Assembly: GCF_013394165.1 (NCBI RefSeq)
Contig: NZ_CP041331.1
Span: forward strand, 186,001 to 250,000
Direction of reading: 5' to 3'
DNA length: 64,000 nt
Source of the DNA: Pseudoalteromonas sp. Scap06
GTDB taxonomy: Bacteria; Pseudomonadota; Gammaproteobacteria; Enterobacterales; Alteromonadaceae
In this document: positions 53,085-60,366 of the stretch, piece by piece
Numbering within the stretch: position 1 is the stretch's first letter
Layout of the letters: each line of letters opens with the position of its first letter
The notes under the pieces: model-generated
The model's database searches: none
Told to the model about the DNA's origin: nothing
What the model saw: the letters and a program-made list of their open reading frames with translations, nothing else
Translations under genes and position numbers: made by a program

Positions 53085-54530
53085 ATGAAACCGTTACTGA
53101 GTTGCTTATTTTTTTGTTTTGCTTTGTTTTATAGTGCTAGCAGTGGCGCTTACAACGAAGCGATGTGCATTCTTATAAAACAAGAAATGCAGCAATACAG
53201 CAATGACAAAACCAGCCGAAAGTACCGTAACGCTGCTCGCGACTACAAAAAAAACTGCAGCAATCCGGCTACACGTACTCAATCAACGGCAAAGCCTAAA
53301 GCGCAACCTATTATTGAACAACCCAAACCTAAAATTACTAAACAGCAAGTAAATGAGCCTGTTTCATCAGTTGTAACCCCCATTGGGCAAGAGCAAGCTA
53401 AGTCACCGCTTATACAGCAACTAGCAACAGCGCCCAATCAAAGTACAGAGCGCACTCAGAACACAACTGAACCAGCAGCAACTACCGAGCCTAATGAGCC
53501 GCAAACCAATAAAACAATAGCAGAACAAACTGATGCTCTAAAAAATGATCAATTTAGCATTGATACAACCCCCCAAAGCAACACAACTTCAGCTGTCACA
53601 AAAACCACGGTAGAGCCTTTACAAACGGCCATGCCGGTTACTGTAAATGCCACTGAGCAAGTTAAAGGCGTTGCCTCATCAATCCCTAAAGAATCAAACA
53701 TGTTGTCGCTAGTATTACCCAGTGTGGCGCTACTCTTGGTGGTAATAGTTGGAGTTGTTGTATTGATGCGCCTGCGCAATGTTAAGCAAAATAACACGTC
53801 TGCTGAAACCAGTATGCCACTAGCTGCTCCTCCTACTAAGTGCGATGACAAGCAAAGTAGTACTGCTATTGATGAATCTAAGACTCTTGATACCAGCAAA
53901 AACGAGCCAAAAACAACAACCGAAAGTGTCGAGTTAGACGCAAGCGAAGTAAGCACCGTTAAAGTAAAGCAAGTACCGAATACCGCAGAGTTTGAAGCCG
54001 CCGCTAAAGCCACTTTAGAACGGATAAAAAATGCCACCGAGCATGCAGAGCCACAAGTAAGAGACTTTGACCCTGAAGCCAAACCAATCAAAAAACAGCG
54101 CAAGCCGGTTAATCAGCCTAGCGAGCCTGTACCAGCGACTAAAAAAGAAGCACCTATTGCAGCTGAGCCCATTTCGCCTCAACAGCCAAAGGCAGACTTA
54201 CATTCGCCTAAACAACTGCGCTCACCGTTAATGCCATCTACCGAGCACGACTTTAAAGAGCCTGAAATACGCACCTTCGATCCCAACGCCCCCTTACCCA
54301 CTAAAAAAAGTGCGATAAAACCAGAACAAGTAAAAGTATCGCCAGTTGAACCCACTAAGCCTAATATCCCGCCACAAAGCAGCAACCCATTTGCTAACTT
54401 ATCGCTTGATGAAAGTTGGGATCCAAATTCTCCGCAAAAACCGAAAATAGAAGAAAAACAACGCGCCCCTAAATCACAAGCACTAATTGAAGCTGAAGAA
54501 CGTGCAAAAAACATGCAAACAAAAGAATAA
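53085..54530 (+). CDS. FimV-like membrane protein with low-complexity linkers
   Basis: The 481-residue product has a signal peptide (about 1-22, ending SSGA/YNE) and a short periplasmic Cys-containing segment (CILIKQEMQQYSNDK...YKKNC). A Pro/Thr/Gln-rich linker (about 70-200) follows, then one membrane helix at about 211-229 (LVLPSVALLLVVIVGVVVL) and a long charged cytoplasmic tail (Pro, Lys, Glu). The layout resembles FimV and its TspA-like relatives, but no LysM or TPR domain is visible. A repeated 'RDFDPEAKP', 'RTFDPNAPL', 'SWDPNSPQ' motif recurs in the tail. The function is unknown. The start ATG 53085 is preferred over a TTG at 53076. Confidence 0.75.
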   Translation: MKPLLSCLFFCFALFYSASSGAYNEAMCILIKQEMQQYSNDKTSRKYRNAARDYKKNCSNPATRTQSTAKPKAQPIIEQPKPKITKQQVNEPVSSVVTPIGQEQAKSPLIQQLATAPNQSTERTQNTTEPAATTEPNEPQTNKTIAEQTDALKNDQFSIDTTPQSNTTSAVTKTTVEPLQTAMPVTVNATEQVKGVASSIPKESNMLSLVLPSVALLLVVIVGVVVLMRLRNVKQNNTSAETSMPLAAPPTKCDDKQSSTAIDESKTLDTSKNEPKTTTESVELDASEVSTVKVKQVPNTAEFEAAAKATLERIKNATEHAEPQVRDFDPEAKPIKKQRKPVNQPSEPVPATKKEAPIAAEPISPQQPKADLHSPKQLRSPLMPSTEHDFKEPEIRTFDPNAPLPTKKSAIKPEQVKVSPVEPTKPNIPPQSSNPFANLSLDESWDPNSPQKPKIEEKQRAPKSQALIEAEERAKNMQTKE

Positions 54531-54827
54531 TAGAGTACGCTGTACTTATTAAAAGGTGGCTTTAAATCTAGTACCAATTCGCTTAATTAAGTGGTCTATT
54601 TTGAGGCTGGAAAAACGCGTTGATAGCTAGGCAAAAGTTTTCTATTTAGTTGTTATAAAAAAGAATTTTTTAACGCAGGTAGCGACATATTTAGCCCCGT
54701 AAAATGATTAAGTATTATTGCGGATTGGTATAGTTTAAGCGTGCATTCAGTTTCACTCACTACAATAGCCTACTTTTTAAACAGCGCCACTCTCAACCTA
54801 ATGGCTCAGAAGGAGTAAACTATACAT

Positions 54828-55676
54828 ATGCACGTGATGTTATCAGCTAAATTAAGATACCTTATTTTTACCGCATCTTTTTTTCTGATGGCTTTGGTGA
54901 GTGATTACAGTAACGCAATTGAAGCAATTCAACCTAAAGACGAGCAATCCACACACACCACTACTTTAAATATAAGTACCGGCGAATGGCCCCCTTTTAT
55001 GAGTGAATCATTACCTCACCAAGGTGTAATTGCCCATTTGATCACCGACTTATTTGCACAAGCCAATATTAAGGTTAACTTTACCTTTTTACCTTGGCCG
55101 CGTGCTTACCACGACACCATTAATGATAAATACGCAGCCACCGCCGTATGGATGTTTGAACAACAACGCACTGAGGATTATTTTTACAGTGAACCTGTAT
55201 TAAACGAGCGTTTTGTATTTTTTTATCACAAAAAACGCCCTTTTGATTGGCAAAACCTAAACGATTTAAAAGGCTTATTACTCGGTGGTGGGCTTGCTTA
55301 CAGCTATGGCGAAGAGTTTGATAAAGCACTACAAGCGGGTCTATTTGATATGTCGCGAGTAAGTACCACAGAGCAAAACTTTAAACGCTTAGCTATGGGC
55401 AGAATTGACGCCTTTGCCGAAGAAAAAAGCGTCGGCTATTACATCTTGGCCAGTAAGTTACCTAACTTATTTAGCTCTATTAACCATCATCCCAAAGCTT
55501 TACTCATAAACCAAAGCTTTATGATGTTCCCTAAAAATAACAAATACAGTAAACAGCGGCTTGAAATTTTTAATCAGCAATTACTTAAATTTAAGCAAAA
55601 CGGTCTTTATCAAGCCTACTTTGATGCGTTAGATAATGGCGCTTATCAGCCCACAAATAACGCCCTGGCTGACTGA
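54828..55676 (+). CDS. Periplasmic solute-binding protein, SBP_bac_3 type
   Basis: The 282-residue protein has a signal peptide (hydrophobic core YLIFTASFFLMALV) and the amino-acid-binding family-3 fold. NISTGEWPPFMSESLPHQGVIAHLITDLF is at the start of the mature part (written here in two pieces: NISTGEWPPFMSE / GVIAHLITDLF), then FLPWPRAYHDT, TAVWMFEQQRTEDYFYSEPV and GRIDAFAEEKSVGYYIL. No permease or ATPase gene is near, which is common for the short marine versions that may serve as sensors or colonisation factors. AAGGAG is 12 bases before the ATG, longer than usual. Confidence 0.85.
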   Translation: MHVMLSAKLRYLIFTASFFLMALVSDYSNAIEAIQPKDEQSTHTTTLNISTGEWPPFMSESLPHQGVIAHLITDLFAQANIKVNFTFLPWPRAYHDTINDKYAATAVWMFEQQRTEDYFYSEPVLNERFVFFYHKKRPFDWQNLNDLKGLLLGGGLAYSYGEEFDKALQAGLFDMSRVSTTEQNFKRLAMGRIDAFAEEKSVGYYILASKLPNLFSSINHHPKALLINQSFMMFPKNNKYSKQRLEIFNQQLLKFKQNGLYQAYFDALDNGAYQPTNNALAD

Positions 55677-56041
55677 CCTGGCGGGGCTTTATTGTTTGGA
55701 ACGCGGGTTTCAGGCTACGAGCTAGGTTTTAGCACAAGCTCGCTGCTCGTCACTCGAAGCCCGCTGCCTTTACCACCATAGCCGTTAAGCTTGTTGACGC
55801 GAAAAACACCGCTTTTAAATTACGTTACTTTCACGCCATTATTCGCCTCAAAAAATGAGGCAAATAGCATGCTTAATTGCCTCATTGTATTAATTGGTAA
55901 GTTGAAATCGTAGAAACCAGTTTTAGCTGTGATTATTTTAAACGCCAATTTCGGTTTCGAGCAACAAGCGACTGGCAACGAACACATCCGCGGCCTTTAT
56001 CAATGCAGACGCACAACTTGCTGACGCGAAATGCACCGCTT
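55677..56041. repeat. Intergenic region built from dispersed repeats
   Basis: The 365-base gap has no gene. It holds a copy of the 39-base element (55732-55770) also found at 34609-34647, and a 30-base element at 55790-55819 that recurs at 56017-56046 with three mismatches. It also holds the hairpin at 55854-55886. A single GGTTTCAGG unit at about 55707 matches the heptamer of the hemH array. Confidence 0.75.
55850..55886 (-). terminator. Probable terminator of the NYN-CSD gene
   Basis: Arms AATGAGGCAA (55854-55863) and TTGCCTCATT (55877-55886) form a perfect 10-base stem. An A run at 55850-55855 gives a U-tract on the minus-strand transcript. An alternative GCCTC/GAGGC pairing exists just to the left. 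It is 156 bases past the NYN-CSD stop. Confidence 0.6.
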
Positions 56042-56956
56042 TTAAAAATAAAGATTTACTTGCTCAACACTTTTGCACTTATTAGTGTTTAATCTTTCAC
56101 TATTACCTGCTTGTGAGCAATAAAAAGTAACTTGCGAGCCCACTTTATATTGGTCAATCCCGCCTGATAACTTACTTACACTGAAATGAAAATCGCCATA
56201 GTCTGAGGCGATAAATCCAAACCCTCGATTTTTATCGAACATACGGATCTCACCAAACATACCGCCTTTAGCATTAGGGGTCTGTTCTTTAGCGAGTTTA
56301 ATAAAGCAGCGGTCGTGGCTTTCTTCTGCAATTTCAAAAAGATTTGGCTTCTCTTTGATAAGCGCCTTTAAGCTAGCAACACTGTAACTTCTAAAATCAA
56401 ACGATGAATCGAGCATTTTAAGCGCACTACCTAAGTCACCTAAATAAACAGGTTCATTCTTTTGTACACAACGTTTATAAGCCGTAATCAATAATGTATT
56501 TAAGTCTTTAAAAGCTTCTGAGTCATCTCTGTCTATTAAGTTTTTTGAAAATACAAAATTATGGCAAGCTTTAATAAGCCGCCCTGGCGTGCTTTCATTA
56601 CCTATAGCCATTATGTGTAATCCTTTCTCTCTTATCCGCTGTGCTAAGCTGTAAAAGCCACCGTCACTTGATACAATACAGACTCCATTAATTCGTTGGT
56701 TATTATTTATAAGCTCAATTGCATCCATCACCAGTGCATAGTCAGCAGCATCTTTACCATAATGAAATTGTTGTTTGGGACTAGAGGCTGTTTTATGTAG
56801 TATGTTCTGCCAGTTACTGTGTTGTACAGATGTCCAATCTGCATAGACCCACTTAATTGCCACCGTGCCATATTTTTCAACTTCGTCGAGCACCGCTGAA
56901 TAAGTGTTATAAGACGCATTTTCTCCATCAACTAAAACAGCAAATATTAAACTCAT
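56042..56956 (-). CDS. NYN-nuclease / LOTUS / cold-shock-domain fusion protein
   Basis: The 304-residue protein begins with a NYN (LabA/PIN-like) domain (1-140) whose acidic residues include D10 in VLVDGENAS, D69/D72 in GKDAADYALVMDAI and D98 in VSSDGGFYSL. A LOTUS/OST-HTH-like domain follows (about 148-222, YLGDLGSALKMLDSSFDFRSYS...FEIAEESH). A C-terminal cold-shock domain (232-296) has GEIRMFDKNRGFGFIASDYGDFHFSV, with an RNP1-like RGFGFI. NYN plus LOTUS suggests RNA cleavage guided by RNA binding; the extra cold-shock domain is unusual. A dispersed repeat overlaps its stop codon. It is not coupled to its neighbours. Confidence 0.85.
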   Translation of the reverse strand: MSLIFAVLVDGENASYNTYSAVLDEVEKYGTVAIKWVYADWTSVQHSNWQNILHKTASSPKQQFHYGKDAADYALVMDAIELINNNQRINGVCIVSSDGGFYSLAQRIREKGLHIMAIGNESTPGRLIKACHNFVFSKNLIDRDDSEAFKDLNTLLITAYKRCVQKNEPVYLGDLGSALKMLDSSFDFRSYSVASLKALIKEKPNLFEIAEESHDRCFIKLAKEQTPNAKGGMFGEIRMFDKNRGFGFIASDYGDFHFSVSKLSGGIDQYKVGSQVTFYCSQAGNSERLNTNKCKSVEQVNLYF

Positions 56957-56978
56957 TTTTAATCCTTAAATAAGGGCA

Positions 56979-57003
56979 AAGAGCTGCCTAGTAAGCAGCT
57001 CTT
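56979..57003 (-). terminator. Hairpin after the GRDP-like gene
   Basis: Arms AAGAGCTGC (56979-56987) and GCAGCTCTT (56995-57003) form a 9-base stem with a 7-base loop, starting eight bases past the stop codon of the GRDP-like gene. The U-tract is weak. Confidence 0.6.
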
Positions 57004-57011
57004 ACAGTTAG

Positions 57012-57545
57012 TTACTTACAAGCACCAGGGACACGGCATGCACAAGTTGAAGGAACATGACATGCATGATCTTCGCAACGTGCCATTTGTACTGACTCCA
57101 TTGGATAAAGCTCAGCAGTAGGAAAAGCACCAAAATGCTTCTCATATACTGCTACCGTTGCATCAAATGAGCTTTGTAATTTGGATTGATCTTTATCACC
57201 ATAGATTCCAAAATACGGATAGTGATGTAAGTAAAAACCGAATAAAACGTCACAATCATTTGTGTAACTTTGTGTATCTAAAATATGCTCGTGCCAAAAC
57301 TTATCAACTAACTTGCTCGGAACGAGTGATAATTTGGGATACCACTTTTTAAGTGATAAGAATTTGCGGTATTCAAGTTCAGCAAAATCACACAGCTCAT
57401 CATTCCAAGTTGCTTCAGCTGATTGCGTCAATTTCCATTTCAGTTTTTCAAAGTTCAGTACACAAACAGCAGAATGTAATTGCTCGTATATATTTTTACT
57501 TAACTGAAAAGTAGGCGATGGTTTAATTTCTACTAATTGTTCCAT
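57012..57545 (-). CDS. GRDP-like protein with cysteine-rich tail
   Basis: The 177-residue product has a core resembling the glycine-rich-domain-protein (DUF1399/GRDP-like) family: LVDKFWHEHILDTQSYTNDCD with LFGFYLHHYPYFG at about 79-113. The tail (157-177) carries five cysteines and two histidines (CEDHACHVPSTCACRVPGACK, written here as CEDHACHVPS and TCACRVPGACK). These could bind a metal or be modified. The family function is unknown. The gene is coupled by a one-base TAATG overlap to a 46-residue peptide gene upstream, behind GGAGG within that gene. AT-rich like its neighbours. Confidence 0.75.
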   Translation of the reverse strand: MEQLVEIKPSPTFQLSKNIYEQLHSAVCVLNFEKLKWKLTQSAEATWNDELCDFAELEYRKFLSLKKWYPKLSLVPSKLVDKFWHEHILDTQSYTNDCDVLFGFYLHHYPYFGIYGDKDQSKLQSSFDATVAVYEKHFGAFPTAELYPMESVQMARCEDHACHVPSTCACRVPGACK

Positions 57546-57685
57546 TAATTATTACCTCCATTTTTATTCAATTGCTTACCGCGATTCCCATGCACTTTGG
57601 CATATTGCTGATTCACACCCTCGTTACCTTTATTCGCATTTTTTTGGTTTGCTTCATTATCAGCAGGGCTTATTTTTTTAGCCAT
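57545..57685 (-). CDS. 46-residue Asn/Lys/Gly-rich small protein
   Basis: A short gene missed by length filters. ATG at 57685 has a near-perfect AGGAGG five bases upstream. The product starts MAKKISPADNEANQKNANKG and ends GNRGKQLNKNGGNN. It is basic and very polar, without a signal peptide or hydrophobic core, and probably disordered. Its TAA shares a base with the ATG of the GRDP-like gene (TAATG), so the two are translationally coupled. It could be a substrate or partner of that protein, or a stress-related hydrophilic peptide. I do not know a function. Confidence 0.75.
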   Translation of the reverse strand: MAKKISPADNEANQKNANKGNEGVNQQYAKVHGNRGKQLNKNGGNN

Positions 57686-57725
57686 TACAGCCTCCTAAAT
57701 TTAATTATTATGTGAACAACATTAT

Positions 57726-57989
57726 TCACCTTCGCTTTAAATAGGATTCAAGATTTTTGCGAGCAATAAATGCCACAGGTTGAAAAGTTCCATTTTTGAA
57801 TACGAAAATCAAACGGTAATCACCTAATTTAAAACGTATCAGGCTTGGGTCAATAGTGAGTTTTCGGCCGCCAATATCTCTATAATTATGACTTTGTAAA
57901 AGATGACTATATATATCTTTAGCCTCTGCTACGTAACGAGCAGATTGACATTTTGGGAGGGTTTTAAGTAAACGATTCATTGATTTCAT
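57726..57989 (-). CDS. RelE/ParE-superfamily toxin-like protein, no visible antitoxin
   Basis: The 87-residue basic protein has the RelE/ParE-like pattern: KCQSARYVAEAKDIYSHLLQ for the helices, then RDIGGRKLTI, RFKLGDYRLIFVFKNGTFQPVAFIARKNLESYLKRR (RFKLGDYRLIFVF / VAFIARKNLESYLKRR) for the strands. The usual 'R.R.GdyRviy' strand and final 'ighR...Y' are recognisable, with His replaced by Ala-Arg. GGAG seven bases before the ATG supports translation. No small antitoxin gene lies on either side: the upstream neighbour is a 259-residue unknown and the downstream one is the 46-residue peptide. It may be solitary, or one of these may serve. Confidence 0.7.
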   Translation of the reverse strand: MKSMNRLLKTLPKCQSARYVAEAKDIYSHLLQSHNYRDIGGRKLTIDPSLIRFKLGDYRLIFVFKNGTFQPVAFIARKNLESYLKRR

Positions 57990-58050
57990 TATTAAACTCC
58001 AGTTGGTTAACTGAGTTCAATAATGAACTTGTGCGGAGCACTACAAACAC

Positions 58051-58830
58051 TTAATTTAAAATATTATGTAAATACTCCCATGCATCTTTATTCTCATTGA
58101 TTTGAGCATCGATGCTATCACTTAATTCTTTAACTAATGGAAGCTGAAGTAGACGTTTATCAGTTACATTTTGAAGGATGCTCTTAGCCTCTATGCACTC
58201 TTTAGACTTAAGTTTTTTATCCGCTTTTATATAATTTTCTATGAAACTATGCCAATTAACATCCCTATCATAAAGAACATTCAGAGGAGATAAATCAGTA
58301 ATACCCGTTTTTGAGCTTTGAAAAGGAGACGGCAGCTGTTCAGTGAATAAATTAAAGTTATTATCAATCAATTTATTTTTAATGTTATCAAATGAAGATC
58401 GAGATACCCCAAAAAACAACATTTCTGCACTGAGCTCTTTTTTAGCGAATCGGTCTAACAGTTTAAATTCACGCTTATTAACTGATGATTTGCTAACATA
58501 GTATTCTTGAAATATTTTTTTTGTGCCTGCCGTGCCAACTAATGTGTATAGGCACAAAGCATTATATATAGAGGCTCGTCGACCACGAATCACTCTATGC
58601 TCAACACGCTTACCATAATTAGGTAAGCTTGAAGCAATAATCGCCTTTCTATATTCAAGCATGCGGCTATTTGAAACATGCTTATCGGTTGATTCTTTAT
58701 GCCCTTTTGTAAATATATTATTTAACGCATCATGAAGCTCTTTCGGTAACGTATCAGAAACTTTTTGTTTGATGTATAACTTTGCAATTTGAGGAATAAG
58801 TTCAATTTCAGTGTCAACTGTCTCAGCCAT
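58051..58830 (-). CDS. Unknown cytoplasmic protein, 259 aa
   Basis: I do not recognise the family. The 259-residue product is charged and mostly helical by composition. A basic central segment (KRVEHRVIRGRRASIYNALC) could bind nucleic acid, and the C-terminus is acidic and helical. There is no signal or membrane segment. It starts one base after the stop codon of the secreted protein gene, in a tight three-gene unit with the membrane and secreted proteins upstream. The RelE-like gene follows after 61 bases. The DNA is clearly more AT-rich than the housekeeping genes, which suggests acquisition. Confidence 0.65.
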   Translation of the reverse strand: MAETVDTEIELIPQIAKLYIKQKVSDTLPKELHDALNNIFTKGHKESTDKHVSNSRMLEYRKAIIASSLPNYGKRVEHRVIRGRRASIYNALCLYTLVGTAGTKKIFQEYYVSKSSVNKREFKLLDRFAKKELSAEMLFFGVSRSSFDNIKNKLIDNNFNLFTEQLPSPFQSSKTGITDLSPLNVLYDRDVNWHSFIENYIKADKKLKSKECIEAKSILQNVTDKRLLQLPLVKELSDSIDAQINENKDAWEYLHNILN

Positions 58831-58831
58831 A

Positions 58832-59320
58832 CTAGTACACTCTATCGCACAATATGTCTCTTAGTTCAGAACGCTTGTAATATTCATCTTTTGCGCTTGC
58901 AACGAGTTCATTCACAGCGGCCATGCCTTTTTTACAACTATAATAACGCTTTGTACTACGGTAACGACTATTTACTAAAACAAGTTCTCTATCGTAACGG
59001 TTATAAACTGCCTTAATAGCGCCTAAACAAACGCCCATTTTAATTGCTTCAACCTTCGATAAGCTAAATATACCTAATAAACTATTTTTATCTTCAACCA
59101 CCTCTGAGCATGCAGCTGCGATATTATAGATTTTTTTAGCTTTCACCAACGCCTCTCCTGCGCATTCTCCAAGCTTTATAAATTGTTTTTTATTAAATAA
59201 AACAAAACTCTTTTCTTCTACTTTGGAATACTCATCGCACCCATAAGGCAACTCACTTTTGGCATAACTAGGCTGAGGATATAAAATTAGGATAAGAGCT
59301 AAAACAATAATATATTTCAC
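58832..59320 (-). CDS. Unknown secreted cysteine-containing protein, 162 aa
   Basis: The product has a cleavable signal peptide (GTG-encoded Met, then KYIIVLALILILYPQPSYA) and a mature part with seven cysteines (in YGCDEY, GECAGEALV, AAACSEVV, GVCLGAI, YYSCKKG and DILCDRV), probably forming disulfides. No family is recognised. The start GTG is fixed by an excellent AAAGGAGG seven bases upstream and overlaps the stop of the membrane-protein gene by four bases (GTGA). Periplasmic location next to a four-helix membrane protein suggests that the two interact; this is inference. Confidence 0.7.
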   Translation of the reverse strand: MKYIIVLALILILYPQPSYAKSELPYGCDEYSKVEEKSFVLFNKKQFIKLGECAGEALVKAKKIYNIAAACSEVVEDKNSLLGIFSLSKVEAIKMGVCLGAIKAVYNRYDRELVLVNSRYRSTKRYYSCKKGMAAVNELVASAKDEYYKRSELRDILCDRVY

Positions 59321-59985
59321 TGCTTAACCTCCTTTCTACAAAACTTAAAGGCATGCCAAATAATGCCAAACGATATAAACGTATCAAAAATTAAAAACTG
59401 TTCATAATTAGTGCTATCTTCAAGCATTTCGAGCGCACTAAATAAATCCACCCCTTTAGAGGCACCAACAAAAGCCATACTCAAAAATATCAAAAGTAAG
59501 TAGTAAATATTTAAAATAACAACTTTAAGTAACGAATTAGCTGCCATAGCAAACCAATAGCGTTTAATAGGGTATGCCTTTAAATTAACCCTTAACGAAT
59601 TTAAATTGAATAAAATTAAGCCAACTAATAAAGTTCTCGAAAATCGTTCAAATGGCGTTATCGTGTTGTAGCTACCCACCCCATTAATAAACTCTTGATC
59701 AAAAGGTAAATAATAAATAGAAATAAGCAAAAATAAACAAACTAAAAAAATAACAATGTGCAATAAATGATTAAAAATACCAACGGGTTGGTCCCTAAAA
59801 GTATATAAATCTTTCGGATTTGCAAACTTCCAGCTTTTTCTTTTTTTATTTAAAAATGACGATTCATTCTTAGTGAGTGGAACAAATTGGTATTTGCTTT
59901 CATCGGTATGTACAGCGTTATTTTTTTGCTCGTTAAGAGCAGAAGGGCTAGCAGTATATTCTGTATTTGTAGTAGTTGATTGCAC
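59317..59985 (-). CDS. Unknown four-helix membrane protein, 222 aa
   Basis: The first gene of the unknown operon. The 222-residue product has a hydrophilic N-terminal tail (1-65, Ser/Thr/Asn-rich then basic) and four hydrophobic helices near 72-93, 112-130, 147-172 and 198-214. No family is recognised. It starts with GTG at 59985, six bases after AAGGA. It overlaps the secreted-protein gene by four bases. A four-helix membrane protein, a secreted Cys-rich protein and a cytoplasmic protein in one coupled operon suggests a trans-envelope complex. Confidence 0.7.
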   Translation of the reverse strand: MQSTTTNTEYTASPSALNEQKNNAVHTDESKYQFVPLTKNESSFLNKKRKSWKFANPKDLYTFRDQPVGIFNHLLHIVIFLVCLFLLISIYYLPFDQEFINGVGSYNTITPFERFSRTLLVGLILFNLNSLRVNLKAYPIKRYWFAMAANSLLKVVILNIYYLLLIFLSMAFVGASKGVDLFSALEMLEDSTNYEQFLIFDTFISFGIIWHAFKFCRKEVKQ

Positions 59986-60366
59986 CTACTTTCCTTGTAA
60001 ATTTTTTTGCTAATTATGCCAACATACACATAAAACACAATAACTTATAGGAAAGACATAAACATATATAATATGTACTCTACAATACTAGGTATATTCA
60101 CTGCTTTACCCGGCAACCAAAGGGCAATCAGTTTGCAATTAAGTTCTACTGCTAATAATTCATCCCTTAAGCTGAGCTTTTATCGCATTGCCTAAAAGGA
60201 TTTAGGTACTTGGAATTTGTCGGGAACAAAATTCCGCCATGCTGCTATTACTCATCATTAATTCAATTTCGGGTGTGATCACGGGAAAGTTGTTTAGTAG
60301 TGTCCTTTAAATTTTACCGTGGGCGTACAGTTTGCTGACGTGAAAAGCGCAACTTTTAATATCTTT
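59986..60366. repeat. Intergenic region with two dispersed repeats
   Basis: The 381-base gap upstream of the unknown operon holds its promoter and no supported gene. A 45-base element at 60241-60285 recurs at 62967-63011 with one mismatch. A 30-base element at 60330-60359 is a diverged copy of those at 55790 and 56017, again directly at the 3' end of a minus-strand gene. Confidence 0.7.

Noticed and set aside
53549..54577. Long minus-strand ORFs within the FimV-like gene
   Set aside because: They are shadows of the low-complexity Pro/Thr/Lys coding sequence on the plus strand, which has a signal peptide, membrane helix and consistent codon use.
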